Notes: generated by a model from the letters alone, not told the origin. DNA of 36,770 nt from Bacillus pseudomycoides (GCF_002582035.1 NZ_NUQE01000012.1:1-36770); one strand, 5' to 3'; counted from the first letter of the stretch, positions 8,385-18,450 are shown. Program-made: numbers and translations.

Positions 8385-11255
8385 TTACTGTGTTAATTCT
8401 ACTTCTTTCATTTTTTCTTTCATGCGTGCTTTATCACGCTCTAAAACACCTTTTAAATACTTCCCTGTGTAAGAACGCTCTTCTTTCACAACCTGCTCCG
8501 GCGTACCTGTTGCGACAATTTGCCCACCTTTATCTCCGCCTTCAGGCCCAAGGTCAATAAGGTAGTCTGCCGTTTTAATAACATCTAAATTATGTTCAAT
8601 AACAAGCACTGTTTCACCATTATCAACAAGACGCTGAAGCACTTTTAATAGACGAGCAATGTCATGTGCATGAAGACCAGTTGTCGGTTCATCTAGAATG
8701 TATAACGTGCGCCCTGTTGAACGGCGGTGCAGCTCTGATGCTAACTTTACGCGCTGCGCTTCTCCGCCCGATAACGTTGTTGCAGGCTGACCGAGCTTCA
8801 TGTAATCGAGTCCTACATCGACAAGCGTTTGGAGTTTACGTTTAATTTTCGGGATATTCGCAAAGAATTCTACCCCATCTTCAATCGTCATCTCTAACAC
8901 TTCAGAAATGTTTTTATCTTTATATTTTACTTCCAATGTTTCACGATTATAACGTTTTCCATGACAAACTTCACATGGAACGTATACATCTGGTAAGAAA
9001 TGCATTTCAATTTTAATAATCCCATCGCCGCGGCATGCTTCACAGCGGCCACCTTTCACATTAAAACTGAAGCGGCCTTTTTGATAACCACGCACCTTCG
9101 CTTCATTCGTTTGTGCAAACACATCACGAATATCATCAAACACACCTGTATATGTCGCTGGGTTTGAACGCGGTGTACGTCCAATTGGGGACTGATCAAT
9201 ATCAATTACCTTATCTAAATGGTCAAGACCCTTAATTTCTTTATGTGCACCAGGCTTACTTTTCGTTTTATACAATTTTTGAGCAATCGCTTTATATAGC
9301 ACTTCATTAATTAATGTACTTTTCCCTGAACCTGATACACCCGTTACAGCAACAAATGTGCCAAGCGGGAATGACATCTTCGCATTTTTTAAGTTATTTT
9401 CCTTCGCTCCAATGATCTCAATTTTACGGCCATCACCTTTGCGTCGCTCTAACGGAACGGGAATGAATTTTTTGCCTGATAAATATTGTCCTGTTAAGGA
9501 ATTATCATCATGCATCACTTCTTGCGGCGTACCTGCCGAAACGACTTGCCCGCCGTGAATACCTGCACCAGGACCAATATCTAATAAATAGTCTGCAGCC
9601 ATCATCGTATCTTCATCGTGTTCAACAACAATAAGCGTATTTCCTAAATCACGCATATTTTGCAGCGTTTGAATTAGGCGGTCATTGTCACGTTGATGCA
9701 AACCGATAGAAGGTTCATCAAGAATATATAATACACCTGTTAACCGCGATCCAATTTGAGTTGCTAAGCGAATACGCTGCGCTTCTCCGCCTGATAATGT
9801 TCCAGCTGCGCGGCTAAGCGTTAAATAATCGAGTCCTACGTTAATTAAGAAACTAAGACGCTCTTTAATTTCACGCAAAATAAGATTGGCAATACTTTGT
9901 TGCTTTTCTGTTAATTCAATACCAGTAAAGAAATCTTGTGCTTCCTGAACAGAAAACTTCGTTACTTCCGCAATCGTTTTTCCACCTACAAAAACAGCGA
10001 GGCTTTCCGTTTTTAAACGACCGCCTTTACATTTTGGACAAGCTTGCTCTGCCATGTATTTTTCCATTTGCTCACGAATATAATCAGAGCTCGTTTCCCG
10101 GTAACGGCGCTCAATGTTTGGAATCACGCCTTCAAAAATAATATCGCTTTCCTTCACTTGACCAAATTCATTCACATAACGGAAATACACTTTTTCATCT
10201 CCGCTTCCGTATAACACCTTCTCAAATAAGTGCTTCGGAATATCTTTTACTGGTACATCCATATCAATGCCATAATGGTTACAAACAGACTGCAACAATT
10301 GCGGATAATATTGTGAGCTTGTTGGTTCCCAAGGTGCAATGGCATGATCATTTAATGATAAATCCCAGTTTGGAATTACTAAATCAAGATCTACTTCTAG
10401 TTTTGCACCAAGACCGTCACAAGACGGACACGCACCGAACGGACTGTTAAAAGAAAACATGCGCGGCTCAAGTTCACCAATAGAAAATCCACAATGCGGA
10501 CAAGCATGATGCTCGCTAAATAACAACTCTTCTTCTCCGATTACGTCAATTAAAACGCGGCCTTCACCAAGCTTTAAAGCCGTTTCTAATGAATCAGCCA
10601 AACGGCTTGCAATTCCTTCTTTCACAACAATACGGTCAATTACAACCTCAATCGAATGCTTTTTATTTTTATCTAACGTAATTTCTTCCGATACATCAAG
10701 CATTTCCCCATCAACGCGAACGCGGACGTACCCCTGCTTTTTAATATCTTCTAACACCTTTACATGTGCACCTTTACGGCCTGATACAATCGGTGCGAGC
10801 ACTTGCAGCTTCGTACGCTCTGGATATTCTAAAATACGATCGACCATTTGCTCAACTGTTTGCGATGTAATTTCAATACCGTGATTTGGACAGATCGGTG
10901 TTCCGATACGCGCAAATAATAAACGTAAATAATCGTAAATCTCTGTCACCGTTCCGACTGTTGAACGCGGATTGCGACTCGTCGTTTTTTGGTCAATTGA
11001 AATAGCGGGAGACAATCCTTCAATTGCATCCACATCTGGTTTATCCATTTGCCCTAAAAATTGACGTGCATACGCCGATAGTGATTCTACATAACGGCGC
11101 TGTCCTTCCGCATAAATCGTATCAAATGCTAACGAAGATTTCCCTGAACCAGATAACCCTGTTACAACAACAAGTTGATTTCTCGGAATGGTGACATCAA
11201 TATTTTTTAAATTGTGGGCTCTCGCACCTTTTACAACGATAAAATCTTTACTCAT
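8385..11255 (-). CDS. uvrA: excinuclease ABC subunit A
   Basis: Damage-recognition ATPase of nucleotide excision repair, acting with UvrB. Seen in order: Walker A GLSGSGKS near residue 30, zinc site CPHC...CPSC near 250-280, first LSGGEAQR signature near 485, second Walker A GVSGSGKS near 640, second zinc site CEAC...CEVC near 740-765, and second LSGGEAQR near 825. Full length (956 aa from MSKDF). GTG at 11264 overlaps the uvrB stop (GTGA); ATG at 11255 is preferred because every UvrA motif lies after it and an SD-like GAAGGGTG precedes it. Cotranscribed with uvrB. Confidence 0.97.
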   Translation of the reverse strand: MSKDFIVVKGARAHNLKNIDVTIPRNQLVVVTGLSGSGKSSLAFDTIYAEGQRRYVESLSAYARQFLGQMDKPDVDAIEGLSPAISIDQKTTSRNPRSTVGTVTEIYDYLRLLFARIGTPICPNHGIEITSQTVEQMVDRILEYPERTKLQVLAPIVSGRKGAHVKVLEDIKKQGYVRVRVDGEMLDVSEEITLDKNKKHSIEVVIDRIVVKEGIASRLADSLETALKLGEGRVLIDVIGEEELLFSEHHACPHCGFSIGELEPRMFSFNSPFGACPSCDGLGAKLEVDLDLVIPNWDLSLNDHAIAPWEPTSSQYYPQLLQSVCNHYGIDMDVPVKDIPKHLFEKVLYGSGDEKVYFRYVNEFGQVKESDIIFEGVIPNIERRYRETSSDYIREQMEKYMAEQACPKCKGGRLKTESLAVFVGGKTIAEVTKFSVQEAQDFFTGIELTEKQQSIANLILREIKERLSFLINVGLDYLTLSRAAGTLSGGEAQRIRLATQIGSRLTGVLYILDEPSIGLHQRDNDRLIQTLQNMRDLGNTLIVVEHDEDTMMAADYLLDIGPGAGIHGGQVVSAGTPQEVMHDDNSLTGQYLSGKKFIPVPLERRKGDGRKIEIIGAKENNLKNAKMSFPLGTFVAVTGVSGSGKSTLINEVLYKAIAQKLYKTKSKPGAHKEIKGLDHLDKVIDIDQSPIGRTPRSNPATYTGVFDDIRDVFAQTNEAKVRGYQKGRFSFNVKGGRCEACRGDGIIKIEMHFLPDVYVPCEVCHGKRYNRETLEVKYKDKNISEVLEMTIEDGVEFFANIPKIKRKLQTLVDVGLDYMKLGQPATTLSGGEAQRVKLASELHRRSTGRTLYILDEPTTGLHAHDIARLLKVLQRLVDNGETVLVIEHNLDVIKTADYLIDLGPEGGDKGGQIVATGTPEQVVKEERSYTGKYLKGVLERDKARMKEKMKEVELTQ

Positions 11256-11260
11256 CGCCT

Positions 11261-13243
11261 TCACCCTTCTGCTTTTAGTTCTAGTAATAAATCACGAAGC
11301 TCAGCTGCCCGTTCAAAATCAAGCGCTTTTGCAGCTTCTTTCATTTCCGCTTCCATTTTTGCAATTACATTTTCTCGTTCTTTTTTCGTCATTTTCTTAG
11401 AAGTTAATGGTGCTGCCTCATACGTTTCTGTATCTTCCGCAGCCATCGTCGCGCGAATGACATCGCGCACCCCTTTTTGAATTGTTTTTGGTGTAATCCC
11501 ATGCTTTTCATTGTATGCTTCTTGAATTTGACGACGACGCTTCGTTTCATTGATTGCGATTTCCATCGATTTTGTAATTCGGTCTGCATACATCACAACA
11601 TGACCATTTGCATTACGCGCTGCCCGGCCAATTGTTTGAATAAGCGAGCGCTCTGAACGAAGGAATCCTTCTTTATCTGCATCTAAAATAGCTACGAGTG
11701 ATACTTCTGGAATATCAAGCCCTTCTCGCAACAAGTTAATACCGACAAGCACATCGAACTTGCCAAGGCGAAGATCGCGAATAATTTCAATCCGCTCTAA
11801 TGTTTTAATTTCAGAATGCAAATAGTTTACTTTAATCCCAACATCCTTCAAGTAATCAGTTAAATCCTCTGACATTTTCTTTGTTAATGTTGTAATTAGA
11901 ACGCGCTCATTTTTTGCAATTCGATCGTGAATCTCTCCTAATAAATCATCAATTTGTCCTTCGATTGGACGCACATCAATTTGCGGATCTAAAAGCCCGG
12001 TTGGACGAATAATTTGCTCCACAACTTCCGGTGCATGTTCTAGTTCATACGGTCCCGGCGTTGCTGATACGTACACAACTTGATTCGTTTTCTCTTCAAA
12101 CTCTTCAAACATAAGCGGTCTGTTATCTAGCGCTGATGGCAGGCGGAATCCATGATCGACAAGCACTTGTTTCCGCGCTTTATCCCCGTTATACATCGCT
12201 CTTACTTGCGGCACTGATACATGCGACTCATCCATCACGATGAGAAAATCTTTAGGAAAATAATCTAATAATGTATATGGTGTTGAACCAGCTGGACGGA
12301 GCGTCAAATGGCGGGAGTAGTTCTCAATCCCTGAACAAAAGCCCATCTCACGCATCATTTCTAAATCGTAACGTGTCCGCTGCTCGATCCGCTGCGCTTC
12401 TAACAATTTTCCGTTATCATTTAATTCTTTTAAACGTTCTTCTAATTCTTTTTCAATATTTTCAATGGCAACTTTCATTTTTTCTTCGCGTGTAACGAAG
12501 TGAGATGCCGGGAAGATTGCCACATGCTCACGTTCTGCTAATACTTCACCTGTTAATGCATTCACTTCTCGAATACGATCAATCTCATCGCCAAAAAACT
12601 CAATCCGAATACAATGTTCATCAAGGGATGCTGGAAAAATCTCAACTACATCCCCGCGCACGCGAAACGTTCCACGCTGGAAGTCAATATCATTACGACC
12701 GTACTGCACATCAACAAGTTCACGAAGCAATTGATTGCGATCCTTCTCCATACCAACGCGTAAAGAGACAACAAGCTCACTATATTCTTCTGGAGAACCT
12801 AAACCGTAAATGCAAGATACACTCGCTACAATAATGACGTCATCTCGTTCAAATAAAGACGATGTCGCTGAGTGACGCAATTTATCAATCTCATCATTAA
12901 TTTGTGCGTCTTTTTCAATAAATGTATCTGTGTGTGGTACATACGCTTCCGGTTGATAATAGTCGTAGTAACTAACAAAATATTCAACCGCATTGTTCGG
13001 AAAGAAATCTTTCAACTCACTGTATAGCTGTCCTGCTAACGTTTTATTATGAGCCATTACAAGTGTTGGCTTCTTCACTTCTTTAATGACATTTGAAATC
13101 GTAAATGTCTTACCCGTTCCTGTCGCTCCAAGCAACACTTGATGTTTCTTACCATTTTTAATCCCTGCTATCAGCTGTTCTATCGCTCTTGGCTGATCAC
13201 CTTGCGGGGAATATTCTGAGACAATTTCAAATTGATGTTCCAA
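11261..13243 (-). CDS. uvrB: excinuclease ABC subunit B
   Basis: Helicase-fold subunit that verifies damage and loads UvrC. Seen: [12 protein letters not shown] Walker A, beta-hairpin [17 protein letters not shown] box, QTIGRAARN motif VI, and the C-terminal UVR motif that contacts UvrC ([18 protein letters not shown]). The start is TTG at 13243 (read as [18 protein letters not shown]), 10 nt after GGAGG, giving 660 aa, the usual length. A longer frame to 13327 has no support and runs across the LexA-like box. Confidence 0.97.
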   Translation of the reverse strand: MEHQFEIVSEYSPQGDQPRAIEQLIAGIKNGKKHQVLLGATGTGKTFTISNVIKEVKKPTLVMAHNKTLAGQLYSELKDFFPNNAVEYFVSYYDYYQPEAYVPHTDTFIEKDAQINDEIDKLRHSATSSLFERDDVIIVASVSCIYGLGSPEEYSELVVSLRVGMEKDRNQLLRELVDVQYGRNDIDFQRGTFRVRGDVVEIFPASLDEHCIRIEFFGDEIDRIREVNALTGEVLAEREHVAIFPASHFVTREEKMKVAIENIEKELEERLKELNDNGKLLEAQRIEQRTRYDLEMMREMGFCSGIENYSRHLTLRPAGSTPYTLLDYFPKDFLIVMDESHVSVPQVRAMYNGDKARKQVLVDHGFRLPSALDNRPLMFEEFEEKTNQVVYVSATPGPYELEHAPEVVEQIIRPTGLLDPQIDVRPIEGQIDDLLGEIHDRIAKNERVLITTLTKKMSEDLTDYLKDVGIKVNYLHSEIKTLERIEIIRDLRLGKFDVLVGINLLREGLDIPEVSLVAILDADKEGFLRSERSLIQTIGRAARNANGHVVMYADRITKSMEIAINETKRRRQIQEAYNEKHGITPKTIQKGVRDVIRATMAAEDTETYEAAPLTSKKMTKKERENVIAKMEAEMKEAAKALDFERAAELRDLLLELKAEG

Positions 13244-13316
13244 ATAAATCCGCCCTCCTCGTAAAAAAATCTGTATTCTCATTTTACCACGAATACTCAT
13301 AAAAAAACCAAAAAAA

Positions 13317-13330
13317 CGAACAAGCATTCG
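13317..13330 (-). promoter_or_regulatory. LexA (SOS) box upstream of uvrB
   Basis: CGAACAAGCATTCG matches the Bacillus LexA consensus CGAAC-N4-GTTCG with one change (ATTCG). It lies 74 bp before the uvrB start, where SOS control of uvrBA is expected. Confidence 0.7.
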
Positions 13331-13374
13331 ATAAACAATTCGACAGCGTTTCTACTGATCGAATATATAACAAC

Positions 13375-13407
13375 AAAAAAAGAAGCTTATTTACTAAGCA
13401 TCTTCCT
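13375..13407 (-). terminator. terminator of the DUF4362 gene
   Basis: On the minus strand GAAGATGCTTA pairs with TAAGCTTC (one bulge), followed by seven T. Confidence 0.8.
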
Positions 13408-13411
13408 ATAG

Positions 13412-13876
13412 TTATTCATAAGGTACCTTCAACAAAAAATAACTGATATACTCATGATTTTCTTTACATTCACTTAATGTATAGCTTACGGCTTCACCGC
13501 TTTTTTCTTTCATAATCCCTTTACACACATCACTTTTTTTCCCTTTATGACTTCCTCCAAATTTGTCGTTGGAATCATCAAAAAGATAGTTTATATTGGC
13601 TCCATCATAGTCTAATGTTTGAAAAATCGGATCTCCTTCATCAGTATAATTTACAATACGCACTTTATCAGCTCTACCGCTTTTCACATGAGCCAGAAAC
13701 TGCTGAAACTTATCTAAATTAGATGCTTCACCTATTTTTACGACGATATCACTCTTTTTATCAATTTTCACTTCACCATGTTTCTGATTATCTTCTACTG
13801 TTTTTACAGAAAATACACAACCAGCCAAACCGCCTATGTAGAATAGAAAACAAAATAAGATAATTCCTTTTCTCAT
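13412..13876 (-). CDS. DUF4362 lipoprotein
   Basis: 154-aa predicted lipoprotein. The N-terminus MRKGIILFCFLFYIGGLAGC is a signal peptide with lipobox LAGC; Cys20 would be lipidated by Lgt, encoded in this window. The rest resembles DUF4362 (FQQFLAHVKSGRADKVRIVNYTDEGDPIFQTLDYD...), a family of unknown function common in bacilli. ATG at 13876 follows GGAGAGG by 6 nt; the longer frame to 13915 would bury the signal peptide. It stands alone with its own terminator. Confidence 0.8.
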   Translation of the reverse strand: MRKGIILFCFLFYIGGLAGCVFSVKTVEDNQKHGEVKIDKKSDIVVKIGEASNLDKFQQFLAHVKSGRADKVRIVNYTDEGDPIFQTLDYDGANINYLFDDSNDKFGGSHKGKKSDVCKGIMKEKSGEAVSYTLSECKENHEYISYFLLKVPYE

Positions 13877-13949
13877 CTTAATCCTCTCCATCCCATTTTG
13901 ACTTGATACTATCATTCAAAATGAAATAACTTAGCGTAGCAACAAAAAT

Positions 13950-13993
13950 ACCTATACAAATATCGACAAGAACCCATCATTTTTTGTATAGGT
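13950..13993. promoter_or_regulatory. inverted repeat between the DUF4362 and permease genes
   Basis: ACCTATACAAA (13950-13960) and TTTGTATAGGT (13983-13993) are perfect 11-bp inverted copies 22 bp apart, in the 250-bp divergent gap. No T run follows, so an operator or leader hairpin is more likely than a terminator. The regulator is unknown. Confidence 0.4.
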
Positions 13994-14126
13994 AGAATTT
14001 TCTAAAAAATTAGTATTTACAATGCCCATTTTTCATATTACAATACGTTTAAAGATTCGACATTATACGACAAATCGATTTTAATGTTCAGAATATTAAA
14101 ACAACTATGAGGGTGAGGGGATTTAT

Positions 14127-15536
14127 ATGGATCTATTTCGAAAAAAATCGATTTCCGCACTGTTAGCACAATCACAGCAGAAAGGAGCTTCGTTAAAAAA
14201 GGATTTAGGCGCATTTGATTTAACAATGTTAGGAGTCGGCGCCATTATCGGAACAGGGATTTTCGTTCTTACCGGTGTTGCCGCAGCCGAACATGCAGGA
14301 CCAGCACTTATCTTATCATTTATTTTATCCGGTTTAGCCTGTGTATTCGCAGCCTTATGTTATTCTGAATTCGCTTCAACTGTACCAGTATCGGGTAGTG
14401 CATACACTTACAGCTACGCAACATTTGGAGAAATAATTGCTTGGATTTTAGGATGGGATTTAATTCTAGAATACGGATTGGCATCTTCAGCCGTTGCATC
14501 TGGTTGGTCTGGATATTTCCAAGGATTATTAGCTGGCTTTGGCATTAAACTACCGCACGCTTTAACAAGCGCTTATAACCCTGCGGCTGGAACATATGTA
14601 GACGTACCAGCAATTTGCATTATTTTCATCATTACATTTTTATTAACAAGAGGCGCAAAAAAATCAGCTCGTTTTAACGCTATTATGGTAGCTATCAAAG
14701 TATTTGTTGTTCTTCTATTCATCGGTGTTGGTGCTTTCTATGTAAAACCTGAAAACTGGACACCATTTATGCCATTTGGCTTCTCTGGCGTAACAGCTGG
14801 AGCTGCAACTGTATTCTTTGCTTACATTGGATTTGATGCTGTATCAACAGCTGCTGAGGAAGTAAAAAATCCACAGCGTAGCATGCCAATTGGTATTATC
14901 GCTTCCTTAACAATCTGTACAATTTTATATATCGTTGTTTCATTAATATTAACAGGAATCGTTCCCTACAATCAGTTAGATGTAAAGAACCCTGTTGCAT
15001 TTGCACTGCAATACATTCATCAAGATTGGGCTGCCGGCCTTATCTCTTTAGGAGCAATCGCGGGGATTACAACAGTATTACTTGTTATGTTATATGGACA
15101 AACACGCTTATTTTATGCAATGAGCCGCGATGGCTTACTACCAAAAGCACTTTCTCGTGTAAGTCCAAAAACGCAAACACCTGTTATGAACAGCTGGATT
15201 ACAGCAGCTATGGTTGCTACCTTTGCTGGCTTTGTTCCATTAGACAAGCTAGCAGAATTAACAAACATCGGTACATTATTCGCATTCATCATTGTATCAA
15301 TCGGTGTTATCATCTTACGCAAAAAACAACCAGACTTGCCGCGTGCATTTAAAGTACCGTTCGTGCCATGGATTCCAGCATTAGCAGTTCTGTTCTGCGG
15401 ATACCTAACATTACAACTTCCAGCAACAACATGGATTGGCTTTGGCGTTTGGTTAGTTATCGGTTTAATCGTATATTTCAGCTACGGATATAAAAATAGT
15501 ACTTTAAGAAATGAACAAAAAGATGACGCTGCATAA
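14127..15536 (+). CDS. APC-family amino-acid permease (YfnA/CAT type)
   Basis: 469-aa transporter of the cationic-amino-acid-transporter branch of the APC superfamily, with about 12 membrane helices. Seen: LKKDLGAFDLTMLGVGAIIGTGIFVLTG in helix 1, the SGSAYTYSYATFGE motif, and FFAYIGFDAVSTAAEEVKNPQR in the loop after helix 6. B. subtilis relatives (YfnA, BcaP) import branched-chain and other amino acids by proton symport; the substrate here is not visible. The start follows GAGGGG by 6 nt. The stop TAA falls inside the ATAAA flank of a repeat; the original terminator follows that repeat. Confidence 0.9.
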   Translation: MDLFRKKSISALLAQSQQKGASLKKDLGAFDLTMLGVGAIIGTGIFVLTGVAAAEHAGPALILSFILSGLACVFAALCYSEFASTVPVSGSAYTYSYATFGEIIAWILGWDLILEYGLASSAVASGWSGYFQGLLAGFGIKLPHALTSAYNPAAGTYVDVPAICIIFIITFLLTRGAKKSARFNAIMVAIKVFVVLLFIGVGAFYVKPENWTPFMPFGFSGVTAGAATVFFAYIGFDAVSTAAEEVKNPQRSMPIGIIASLTICTILYIVVSLILTGIVPYNQLDVKNPVAFALQYIHQDWAAGLISLGAIAGITTVLLVMLYGQTRLFYAMSRDGLLPKALSRVSPKTQTPVMNSWITAAMVATFAGFVPLDKLAELTNIGTLFAFIIVSIGVIILRKKQPDLPRAFKVPFVPWIPALAVLFCGYLTLQLPATTWIGFGVWLVIGLIVYFSYGYKNSTLRNEQKDDAA

Positions 15537-15537
15537 A

Positions 15538-15617
15538 GTGAAACTTCCATTCGGAGATGTTTTTCCTCCGAATGGTTAGTTGAACCAATCGGGGGTTTAC
15601 TGTCCGATCATGCTGGG
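15538..15617 (+). repeat. bcr1-like repeat, internally deleted
   Basis: An 80-bp derivative with the full left end (GTGAAACTTCC), an apical hairpin whose stem differs from other copies but still pairs (CCATTCGGAG with CTCCGAATGG), TTAGTTGAACCAATCGGG, then a jump to the right end (TACTGTCCGATCATGCTGGG). Left flank ATAAA (15533-15537); the right flank is eroded (TAACA). It lies between the permease stop and its terminator. Confidence 0.8.
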
Positions 15618-15625
15618 TAACAAAG

Positions 15626-15659
15626 AAGCTGCTGTCCATTAAGGGCAGCAGCTTTTTTG
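15626..15659 (+). terminator. terminator of the permease gene
   Basis: AAGCTGCTGTCC pairs with GGGCAGCAGCTT, 5-nt loop, followed by a T run. Confidence 0.9.
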
Positions 15660-15805
15660 TATATTGGCACATACCAACTTCACATAGCTCAAACGAGAAT
15701 TCTTCAACTTGAGCGAACAGCTAGCTCGTCACGCATTGTCCACACATGTTTTCTATTGATGGAATACACTGTATCAAAAATAAAGAAAAGAGGTTTAACA
15801 CCAAT

Positions 15806-16213
15806 ATGCCTGATCATCATGACAAATCTGATGAAGAAAGTCTGAAAAAGAACTCAAATACTCATAACTCTTTTGTTGAAAATCATACAATTGGATCAAC
15901 AAATTCACCAGTACTAGTTCTCCTACCAGGAGACACGAATCACCAACCTGTTTTCCAAAATTTCACTAATACTCCCAATAAAACATTACTTCAGTTGACT
16001 TCTGCCTCATTAAAAGGTGAAGATCCTTTACCTTTGGCGATAACCATTATAACTCAAAGTCCTCATAACCCTATTACTGCTAAAATTACAGAAAGTACAA
16101 GAATATTTCATGTGGAAAACTTTAAAAGCTTGAGTGTTTCAAATCTTAACTCTGCTCAAGGTGGATTGAATGTATTTATCCAAAAAACGTTCTGTATCTA
16201 CAGTGAGGAATGA
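15806..16213 (+). CDS. hypothetical protein, 135 aa, beta-rich
   Basis: I do not recognise this family. The hydrophilic N-terminus (MPDHHDKSDEESLKKNSNTHN) is followed by about 100 residues of alternating hydrophobic and Thr/Asn/Ser-rich segments that read as beta strands (SPVLVLLPGDTN, TLLQLTSASL, LAITIITQSP), ending NVFIQKTFCIYSEE with the only cysteine. No signal peptide or membrane helix. The style faintly recalls secreted or spore-surface jelly-roll proteins such as DUF3992 endospore appendage subunits, but the paired cysteines of those are absent, so I do not assign it. The start follows AGAGG by 12 nt. It shares a two-way terminator with the next gene. Confidence 0.6.
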   Translation: MPDHHDKSDEESLKKNSNTHNSFVENHTIGSTNSPVLVLLPGDTNHQPVFQNFTNTPNKTLLQLTSASLKGEDPLPLAITIITQSPHNPITAKITESTRIFHVENFKSLSVSNLNSAQGGLNVFIQKTFCIYSEE

Positions 16214-16267
16214 AAGAAAAAACGAGATGTTACCCTAGCGCGGCAACACCTCGTGCTTTTTCTTTTT
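16214..16267. terminator. bidirectional terminator
   Basis: ACGAGATGTT (16222-16231) pairs with AACACCTCGT (16245-16254). T-rich tracts follow on both strands, so it can serve both convergent genes. The stop of the minus-strand gene lies in the loop. Confidence 0.8.
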
Positions 16268-16849
16268 TGGGAAAATAACATAAGAGAGAGTAATAAACGT
16301 ATCTACAGCGAAAACGATTCTCCACACTTTACTCACGCGATTTGCGGTTTCATTTGAAAATATATCAGCATCCCAGCTTGATATATTTTCAAGTGGTACG
16401 AATCCATACAGAAAGAAAAATACAATGTGCACACCCGCAAATACAATAAAGTGAATCCCCCAATGTAAGAGCTCCTGTTTCGTATGCGTCCAACCTGTCA
16501 ATTCTACTGGTTCTTCCATCATCGACATTGGCTCTTTCCGCCACTTTGCAATCACTCGTTGTATACGGAAATCAAGCTTCCTTAAATCTTTCTTTCCGTA
16601 AAAAACAGCATACAATAAAATAATTACAATAATAATTTGAAATTGAGAAAACTCCCCTGTTTCATAATAATCAACGACACCTAACGTTAAAATAAATAAT
16701 TCATTTAACAGTAATACAATCCCTGCAATGAAACTTGCTTTACGCAGCTGAAAAGCATACCTTAATAGAAAGAAACTAATCGCTGCACTCCAAAACACAA
16801 TTTCAGCGCCAATTAAAAATGCCCAGCGATACTCGGTTAGTAGATTCAT
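16235..16849 (-). CDS. membrane protein, partner of the MerR gene
   Basis: 204-aa membrane protein of unrecognised family. Hydrophobic helices lie near residues 8-28, 38-57, 70-84, 130-150 and 180-195; a basic loop (GKKDLRKLDFRIQRVIAKWRKEP) follows the third, and the tail is lysine-rich. Its ATG overlaps the stop of the upstream MerR gene (ATGA), so translation is probably coupled and the two act together. Plausibly it is involved in sensing or resistance under MerR control; this is inference. Confidence 0.75.
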   Translation of the reverse strand: MNLLTEYRWAFLIGAEIVFWSAAISFFLLRYAFQLRKASFIAGIVLLLNELFILTLGVVDYYETGEFSQFQIIIVIILLYAVFYGKKDLRKLDFRIQRVIAKWRKEPMSMMEEPVELTGWTHTKQELLHWGIHFIVFAGVHIVFFFLYGFVPLENISSWDADIFSNETANRVSKVWRIVFAVDTFITLSYVIFPKKKKHEVLPR

Positions 16850-17601
16850 TCTTTCTCCTCTCCCTCCATATACAATTCAAAAGCCACATCCATATACTGC
16901 AGAAGCTCTTCTTCAATTGGATACATATTCATCCTTTTCGACTGCTCTGTTGACTTACGTACTTCCCACAATTTATCCAAAAACGCTTCATCACCATTTG
17001 CCATTTCTCTACATTTCTCTAAAATGATGCCAGTAATCCCTTGCACTTCTGCATCACTTGGTGCTTTCTTCTTTTGCATAAACTGACGCATTCGCTTTAG
17101 TAAAAGAATCCACTCTTGTACTTCTTCATTTTGCTCACTCATGTTTGGCAACTTTTTAAGCAATCCTTCTTCTTCCTGTGAAAATACTTGTCGCTGAAAT
17201 CGCTGACGCATTCGCGGGGACTGCTGTGAAAGCTGCATGAGCTCAAACATCATATCCCAATTTAGCTCCCCTTCCAGCTCAGTAGAATACAAAACAGCTT
17301 GCAGCATTTTCTCCATACGCGAAAACTTTTGCTGCTCTTCTCGTACGAACAACAATTGCTTTTGCAAAACCTCTTTGAAATTTACACGCTCTGTTTCTAA
17401 CATATTCGTAATTTCTTTTAACGGGAATCCCATTTCTTTTAAAAACAAAATCTGTTGCAGCTTCAATACATCACCTTCACTATATAACCGGTGTCCGCCT
17501 TCCGTCTTTCCGCTCGGCTCTAGCAAACCTATCTGATCATAATACCGAAGCGTCCTTACTGTAACACTTGTCTCTTTCGTTAATTGCTGAATAGAAATCA
17601 T
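16846..17601 (-). CDS. MerR-family regulator with long C-terminal domain
   Basis: 251-aa regulator. The N-terminal winged helix is clear (MISIQQLTKETSVTVRTLRYYDQIGLLEPSGKTEGGHRLYS), followed by the dimerisation helix (residues ~75-110) and a helical C-terminal domain of about 140 residues that probably binds a ligand, reminiscent of TipAS-type MerR proteins (weak). ATG at 17601 lies 8 nt after AGAGGG; GTG 17610 and ATG 17607 are too close. It is expressed from a promoter with a 19-bp spacer just upstream, suggesting autoregulation by DNA untwisting. Confidence 0.85.
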   Translation of the reverse strand: MISIQQLTKETSVTVRTLRYYDQIGLLEPSGKTEGGHRLYSEGDVLKLQQILFLKEMGFPLKEITNMLETERVNFKEVLQKQLLFVREEQQKFSRMEKMLQAVLYSTELEGELNWDMMFELMQLSQQSPRMRQRFQRQVFSQEEEGLLKKLPNMSEQNEEVQEWILLLKRMRQFMQKKKAPSDAEVQGITGIILEKCREMANGDEAFLDKLWEVRKSTEQSKRMNMYPIEEELLQYMDVAFELYMEGEEKE

Positions 17602-17622
17602 TTCCATCACCCTCTCGTTTTC

Positions 17623-17653
17623 ATTATAAAAGGTGACGTAACGTTAGTTTCAA
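17623..17653 (-). promoter_or_regulatory. MerR-type promoter with 19-bp spacer
   Basis: On the minus strand a -35 TTGAAA (complement of 17648-17653) and a consensus -10 TATAAT (17623-17628) are separated by exactly 19 bp. The spacer contains TAACGTTACGTCA, a partly palindromic sequence. Over-long spacers are the hallmark of MerR-activated promoters. Confidence 0.75.
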
Positions 17654-17705
17654 GAGGTTTTATAAAAATAAGGAGCCGTTTACATCTAAATTCGTGTAAA
17701 CAGCT
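17652..17705 (-). terminator. terminator of the decayed small gene
   Basis: On the minus strand AAGAGCTGTTTAC pairs with GTAAACGGCTCCTT around a ~12-nt loop, followed by ATTTTTA. It lies just after the pseudogene at 17722-17882. Confidence 0.65.
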
Positions 17706-17721
17706 CTTATCGAAATAATTC

Positions 17722-17882
17722 TTATTCATCATCTTCAAGGTTTTTAAGCTTTCGTTTCTCCTAGGCACAAATCGCGAAAAAGATCGCACTACCAGTCGCC
17801 ATAATCGGAAACCCCAGCCTGTTTTCCCCTTTGTTATCATATCGTAAAATGTCCAAATCAAAAGGCATGTACCATAAAACAT
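17722..17882 (-). pseudogene. decayed small membrane protein gene
   Basis: The minus strand reads MFYGTCLLIWTFYDMITKGKTGWG, then needs one extra G in a GGGG run to continue as FPIMATGSAIFFAICA, then an in-frame TAG (17761-17763), then a natural-looking tail EKRKLKNLEDDE and TAA. Restored, it would be about 54 aa with two membrane helices. No ribosome binding site precedes the ATG. Two independent lesions make a pseudogene more likely than a sequencing slip. The function is unknown. Confidence 0.55.
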
Positions 17883-17908
17883 AATGGGATTTTTTCAAAG
17901 AAAAATAA

Positions 17909-17952
17909 AAAACACCTTTGGTAAACTATTAATTATTTACCAAAGGTGTTTT
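17909..17952 (-). terminator. terminator of the universal stress protein gene
   Basis: Perfect 15-bp stem (17911-17925 with 17936-17950), then TTTTTTATTTTTC on the minus strand. Confidence 0.9.
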
Positions 17953-17956
17953 ATGT

Positions 17957-18376
17957 TTATTTTACAATAAGTATTGGACAATGCGCGGACTGTGCCACTT
18001 TATCGCTTACACTTCCTAACAACGCTTCCTTGATTAGTCCCTTTCCTGTGCTTCCCATTATAATGATATCGTAATCGTGCTCTGAAGCATATACAGTAAT
18101 GATGTGGGCTGGATCACCATCAAGTGTACGGGTCTCATAATTCACATTGGATTCTGAGAGAAACTGGATTGCAGAGGTTAACATCTCCTGATTCTCCTCG
18201 TCTAATAGTTGATCCAGATCGATGTTCAGAATAGGCTCCTGCATCGGAATGTCTTTATTCACATGCAGAATCGTCAACTTTTCAGATCCGATTGTTTTCC
18301 CCAGCTCCGCTGCATGGTGAAGGGCGCGGACAGAAGGTGCCGAGCCGTCGAACGCCACTAACATTTTTTTATACAT
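17957..18376 (-). CDS. universal stress protein (UspA family, ATP-binding type)
   Basis: 139-aa UspA-fold protein. It has the N-terminal KKMLVAFDGSAPSVRAL and the ATP-binding signature G-x2-G-x9-GS (GSTGKGLIKEALLGSVS) near the C-terminus, so it should bind ATP. The track of the frame extends to 18442, but ATG at 18376 (MYKKMLVAFDGS) follows GAGGGG by 9 nt and is the family-like start. It lies 74 bp downstream of an MFS exporter on the same strand and has its own strong terminator, so the two probably form one unit. The pair is slightly more GC-rich than its neighbours. Confidence 0.88.
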   Translation of the reverse strand: MYKKMLVAFDGSAPSVRALHHAAELGKTIGSEKLTILHVNKDIPMQEPILNIDLDQLLDEENQEMLTSAIQFLSESNVNYETRTLDGDPAHIITVYASEHDYDIIIMGSTGKGLIKEALLGSVSDKVAQSAHCPILIVK

Positions 18377-18450
18377 ACGTACCATCCCCTCATATATAGT
18401 TGCCTGTGTACACTGATCCGCGGCTGCATGGCTTGGAAGCACGTGCTTTT

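Noticed and set aside
13916-14126. T-box or other riboswitch before the permease
   Set aside because: No T-box consensus (e.g. AGGGTGGNACCGCG) and no terminator hairpin precede the gene; only an 11-bp inverted repeat is visible.
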